A stretch of DNA of 64,000 nucleotides from Allacma fusca (Eukaryota > Arthropoda > Collembola > Symphypleona > Sminthuridae): the NCBI GenBank assembly GCA_947179485.1, contig OX359247.1, positions 6,229,060-6,293,059 of the forward strand, in the 5' to 3' direction. The notes beneath the pieces are model-generated. The model was not told the origin of the DNA. It did no database searches and saw only the letters and a list, made by a program, of their open reading frames with translations. Positions 60,660-64,000 of the stretch are shown here, one piece after another. A program made the position numbers and the translations under genes. Position 1 is the stretch's first letter. The number at the start of each line of letters is the position of its first letter.

Positions 60660-62309
60660 AATTACCAATAAATGTAAGCACAGAGTGGGCAGGATGATTC
60701 ATCTTTTCACTGTTTACAGTTTTCCCGTAAATTTTTTTGTAGCTTTCCCTTAAAATTTTTTGTAGCTTTCCCTTAAAATTTTTTGTAGCTTTCCCTTAAA
60801 ATTCCATGCTAAATCAGATTACATTGTTCACAGCATGGTAAATAGAATATATATGTACACATAGTGTATCACATATCACATAGTGTGTTCACAGTGTATC
60901 CAATAATGCTTGCAATTAACTGTTGTTTTTCACGTTATTTATATATTCTTCCAGTTTTCCATCTTTTTTATAGATCCGTCGTAAGTTAACATGTCCTATT
61001 ATATACTAGCCATATTTTATGGACTTAAACGAATCGTCAGTAAACAATTACATAAACAAAAACTATGTACTATGTCCTCATGAGTCCTGCACACGAACGG
61101 GTCGGGGGTCGGGTGACATAAGAATGAGTCACTATCCATCCCTTCCACACACTTTTGTTTGATGATTTTTCTGAACGATAGCTTATAGTGTAAAAGAATG
61201 AACGACAATGAATGTGACTCGAGAAATAAAATGCGTTATACATATAATTAATAAACATAAACGCGAATATCAACAGTTATTTTATCTGTTTGGATATTAA
61301 TATTAATTTACATTTACAATGTATGTACTGTTGCTGTCATCTGATGACATTTATAGTTCACAGGCACAATTACAAAGCCAAGAGGGGGTTTCTGTCATCC
61401 TTTGACAAACAAAGGGAATATCTACATTATTTAACTTCTTAATTAAAATTATTTCTAATATGCACATTGATCATGACTTTTGTCTCTTTGCCGTCGGTAT
61501 TCATACGCACTTTACTGGTATTTTGCAATTTTTTTAAACACCATATAATTATTGTTTGTAGGCATATTCATTTATGTATTAAAATATGTACACATCTAAT
61601 ATTTGTTAGTGCAGTGAAAGTACACTTTCACTCAACTTTAAGTATTTCACCTACTCACAGTAGTACATAACTACATTGTAGTAGCATTCATTCATTCTGC
61701 ACATTTCATACATTCAGCTCTAGCTTGAGCCTAGCAAACTTCTTCTGAAGCACTAGCACTAGAGATGAACTGTCACAATCCATGCAGGCTCTTTAATGCT
61801 TGGGTCGGCGGGAAATGCTGGGATCAACAAAAAATTCTTCTGAAAGGAGATTGGATATTACTTGGAGAAAAATCATTTTAAAAGTTGATAATTTTCCTTC
61901 TTTAAGTACTTACTTGTCACTGAAATTAAATGGTAAAAATTAACTACTGATAAATGAATATTTTAGAATGCATCGACATGCGTAGATTGAGGCGGATTGT
62001 GGGTATTACGTCCAACCGATTGTTTTTTGAAGCCCAGCGGATGGTAAGTATAATATTTACTGAAACAACAATATAATTGTGTATTTACATGTAAGTAAAC
62101 CTGAATTGAATTGAGATTGAATTAATAATTACGCAATCCTTACAACCTTATAGGTCAACTGTTGAACTTGGAATTTCTTTGGGCTAGAATTGCGGAATAG
62201 CTCACTTGTCGATTGGTAGATTCCAGTCTTGTGATAAAACTAAAAGCCAAGGTGTTACAACCATTTGAAGACTTTAAATACGTGTCTCTTCAAAAATTTG
62301 TTAATCACA
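60660..62309. other. Spacer between genes F and G
   Basis: Apart from the 24-base tandem repeat near its start, AT-rich non-coding sequence. I looked for lost C2H2 fingers of gene F just downstream of its stop and saw none. Confidence 0.4.
60733..60805. repeat. 24-base tandem repeat, three units
   Basis: Three nearly identical units of TGTAGCTTTCCCTTAAAATT plus a T run, about 74 bases past the stop of gene F. Probably in its 3' UTR. Confidence 0.9.
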
Positions 62310-64000
62310 ATGGACAAAGACATTCAGCCGAACTTTCAGGCAGATGTAGTTCTGATTACTGGAATTAGTGATCAGACACAGCCGAACACTGCGAAAGAAT
62401 ATGTCATCGAGGAGCTGAATACTGAACTTGGATACACTAATACTGCCATTGACACCTCTGGAAATCAGGACATGATAATTGGACAGTGCCTAGTTTGTTA
62501 TAGAAAAGTTGACTTTACCCCTCATAAATCACCCTTGGACCAGTTTAATGATCTTCTTCAAATCTTTCGAATCTCCATGGCTTCCTTTAAGGGGATGCAA
62601 AAGAGCGACGAAGTATTACCATCACAGTTGTTTTGCGCTACTTGCACCGAAGACATTCTGACGGCTATGGATATTTTGGTCAGAATTGAGTCTCTTCAGA
62701 ATGATTTGAAAATTGTAACAAAGTTCCTGCAGCAAAAGCTCCTGGGAAATCAGGATTTCAGTACCGATGGGACGGATAATACAAAATGGATTAGTAAAAC
62801 GCGTCGAGTACTTACTCAATGTAAAATATACTTACCTTTATATACAATGCAAAATTACTTTTTAAAATCAAAATTAACCTGTAGTTTTAATTAGTTTAGT
62901 GTTTAGAGCATATAAAGACTTTAAAAGGATGTAATCTTAAGGTTTATTCCTATTTCCATCAATGAAAATATACATAAAAATTAACTTTCGCTAGGTTTTT
63001 CCTCTTGTGAGGTTCCTATCAAGCCCGAGAAGGATGTGGCTCGGCATATCCAGCGAAAATTACGAAAGCCACGCTCAACACCCACTCGCAAAATCAAAAA
63101 GGCATTAAATAAGCATGGAGATCTTTTTTCTGAAGGGGTACTTAAACCTGAGGACAATGCAAGCGCTGACGTTGACGTTTCCCCAAGTGTCAGTGAAGAA
63201 GAAACGGAAATTAATAATTATTTGAGTTACAGTGATTCACAAATTAAAGAGACCTGTGGGAAGAGTCAGAATGGAACAGACGGTTTAAATCAAAATGGAA
63301 TAATTCTAAAAATCAAGCCAAAGAAGAAACTCGCGAAATTGCTTAATTCTCCTATGGAAACGAATAGCCCTCGTAGTGTAGCCCCAGCGTCTTCATACAG
63401 GACCTACAAGGATGGAAAAGTTATCTCGCTCGATTGCCCGTACTGTAAAAAAAAACTTACTAGGGAAGACTTTTGTTTGAAGTCTGGCGAATACATTTTT
63501 AAATGCCCCTTCCCAGAGTGCTGCGATCGAATCATGACAAATTTTATCCATGTAGTAAGACACCACGAATCCCTTTGTCCATCTATGCCCCAAGCCTTAT
63601 ACTCAGGGAAGCGAAAGCGGAAAAGATTGCATTTGAAGAAAGCTTTAGCTGATGGGTCAGAAATATCCCATCCTTGGGGTAAAGGGTTTATTCATAATGA
63701 ATACAAGGAGGTTGTGGCCTTCGAATGCCCTCAGTGCCAGATTAAAATGTCTTATTCGGACTTCCAGACTGAATCTGGAGTATTTATTTTTAAGTGTCCA
63801 TGGGTATCTTGTAGTAAAACCACAAAATGCTTCTCTAATTTGTGCATCCATCATCGAGCTCACTGTGTAAATGGGTATTCTGTAGGAAGAATCGAATCCC
63901 TTAATAAGAAACCTCGGATTAGTCGTATATCTTCCAAAGAGCTTTCTAATGAAGAACTTGGATCAAACAAGGGTCTGGAATTCCCTAAAGCTGGTCCCTT
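62310..64000 (+). CDS. Zinc-finger protein G (runs off the window): ZAD-like + at least 2 modules
   Basis: Exon 1 62310-62820; exon 2 from 62995, still open at the window end, at least 505 residues visible. I start at ATG 62310 (MDKDIQPNF). ZAD-like domain: CLVC (~60-63), the shared SPLDQFNDLLQIFRIS-type segment, CATC (~110), then IESLQNDLKIVTKFLQ. The phase-1 intron splits the Cys of C-F-S-S-C. A basic/acidic linker leads to module 1 at ~317 (LDCPYC...FKCPFPECCDRI...RHHESLC), preceded by RTYKDGKVIS, and module 2 at ~413 (FECPQC...FKCPWVSCSKTT...IHHRAHC). These two resemble the first and second modules of genes C and F in order, so more modules and a C2H2 array are expected beyond the window. 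Confidence 0.88.

Noticed and set aside
1..64000. CRISPR arrays, operons, Shine-Dalgarno sites
   Set aside because: The spliced genes and arthropod protein families show this is eukaryotic nuclear DNA; no such structures were seen.

Overview
The window looks like arthropod nuclear DNA: AT-rich, with short spliced introns, a Rebers-Riddiford cuticle protein, a Dnz1-type DHHC palmitoyltransferase and a cluster of zinc-finger genes with a ZAD-like amino-terminal domain. A springtail (Collembola) or another early-branching hexapod is my best guess, but nothing seen fixes the species. A 200-base run of N marks an assembly gap at 46244-46443.

Layout. 0-15 kb: a tandem duplication of a saccharopine-dehydrogenase-like oxidoreductase gene. 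The left copy carries a 2-base deletion and a lost Rossmann glycine; the right copy is intact, with eight exons and 422 codons. Between the copies lie a pro-resilin-like cuticle gene (four exons) and a four-helix membrane protein with lysine-rich and acid-rich tails (five exons, not recognised). 15.6-17.4 kb: a single-exon RFT1 homologue on the minus strand. 17.4-28.5 kb: mostly non-coding, with one Dnz1-like palmitoyltransferase gene (six exons) and a dense set of non-autonomous DNA transposons, three of them with exact 8-base target-site duplications of hAT type and one of these containing a nested element.

28.9-64 kb: a same-strand cluster of six intact or nearly intact zinc-finger genes (called A, B, C, D, F and G here), plus a mosaic pseudogene between A and B and a decayed finger remnant after D. 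Each intact gene has a first exon coding for a CxxC...CxxC ZAD-like domain. In every one a phase-1 intron then splits the first Cys codon of a C-[FW]-x-x-C motif. The second part carries a variable number of an unusual ~55-residue Cys/His module (a CxxC half-site followed by a C-x4-C-x12-HH-x3-C finger), usually followed by about five ordinary C2H2 fingers. Module number runs from one (A, B) through four (C) and five (D) to eight (F). This module, and the way it has multiplied, is the best candidate here for something undescribed. A small helical protein gene of unknown family sits between the D remnant and F.

The cluster also holds a ~650-base inverted duplication flanking the assembly gap, with a zinc-finger fragment in each arm. 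Its left arm was later interrupted by a 641-base fold-back element whose empty site is preserved in the right arm. The zinc-finger proteins are probably nuclear DNA-binding regulators; the oxidoreductase, RFT1, palmitoyltransferase and cuticle genes look like unrelated neighbours with no shared pathway.
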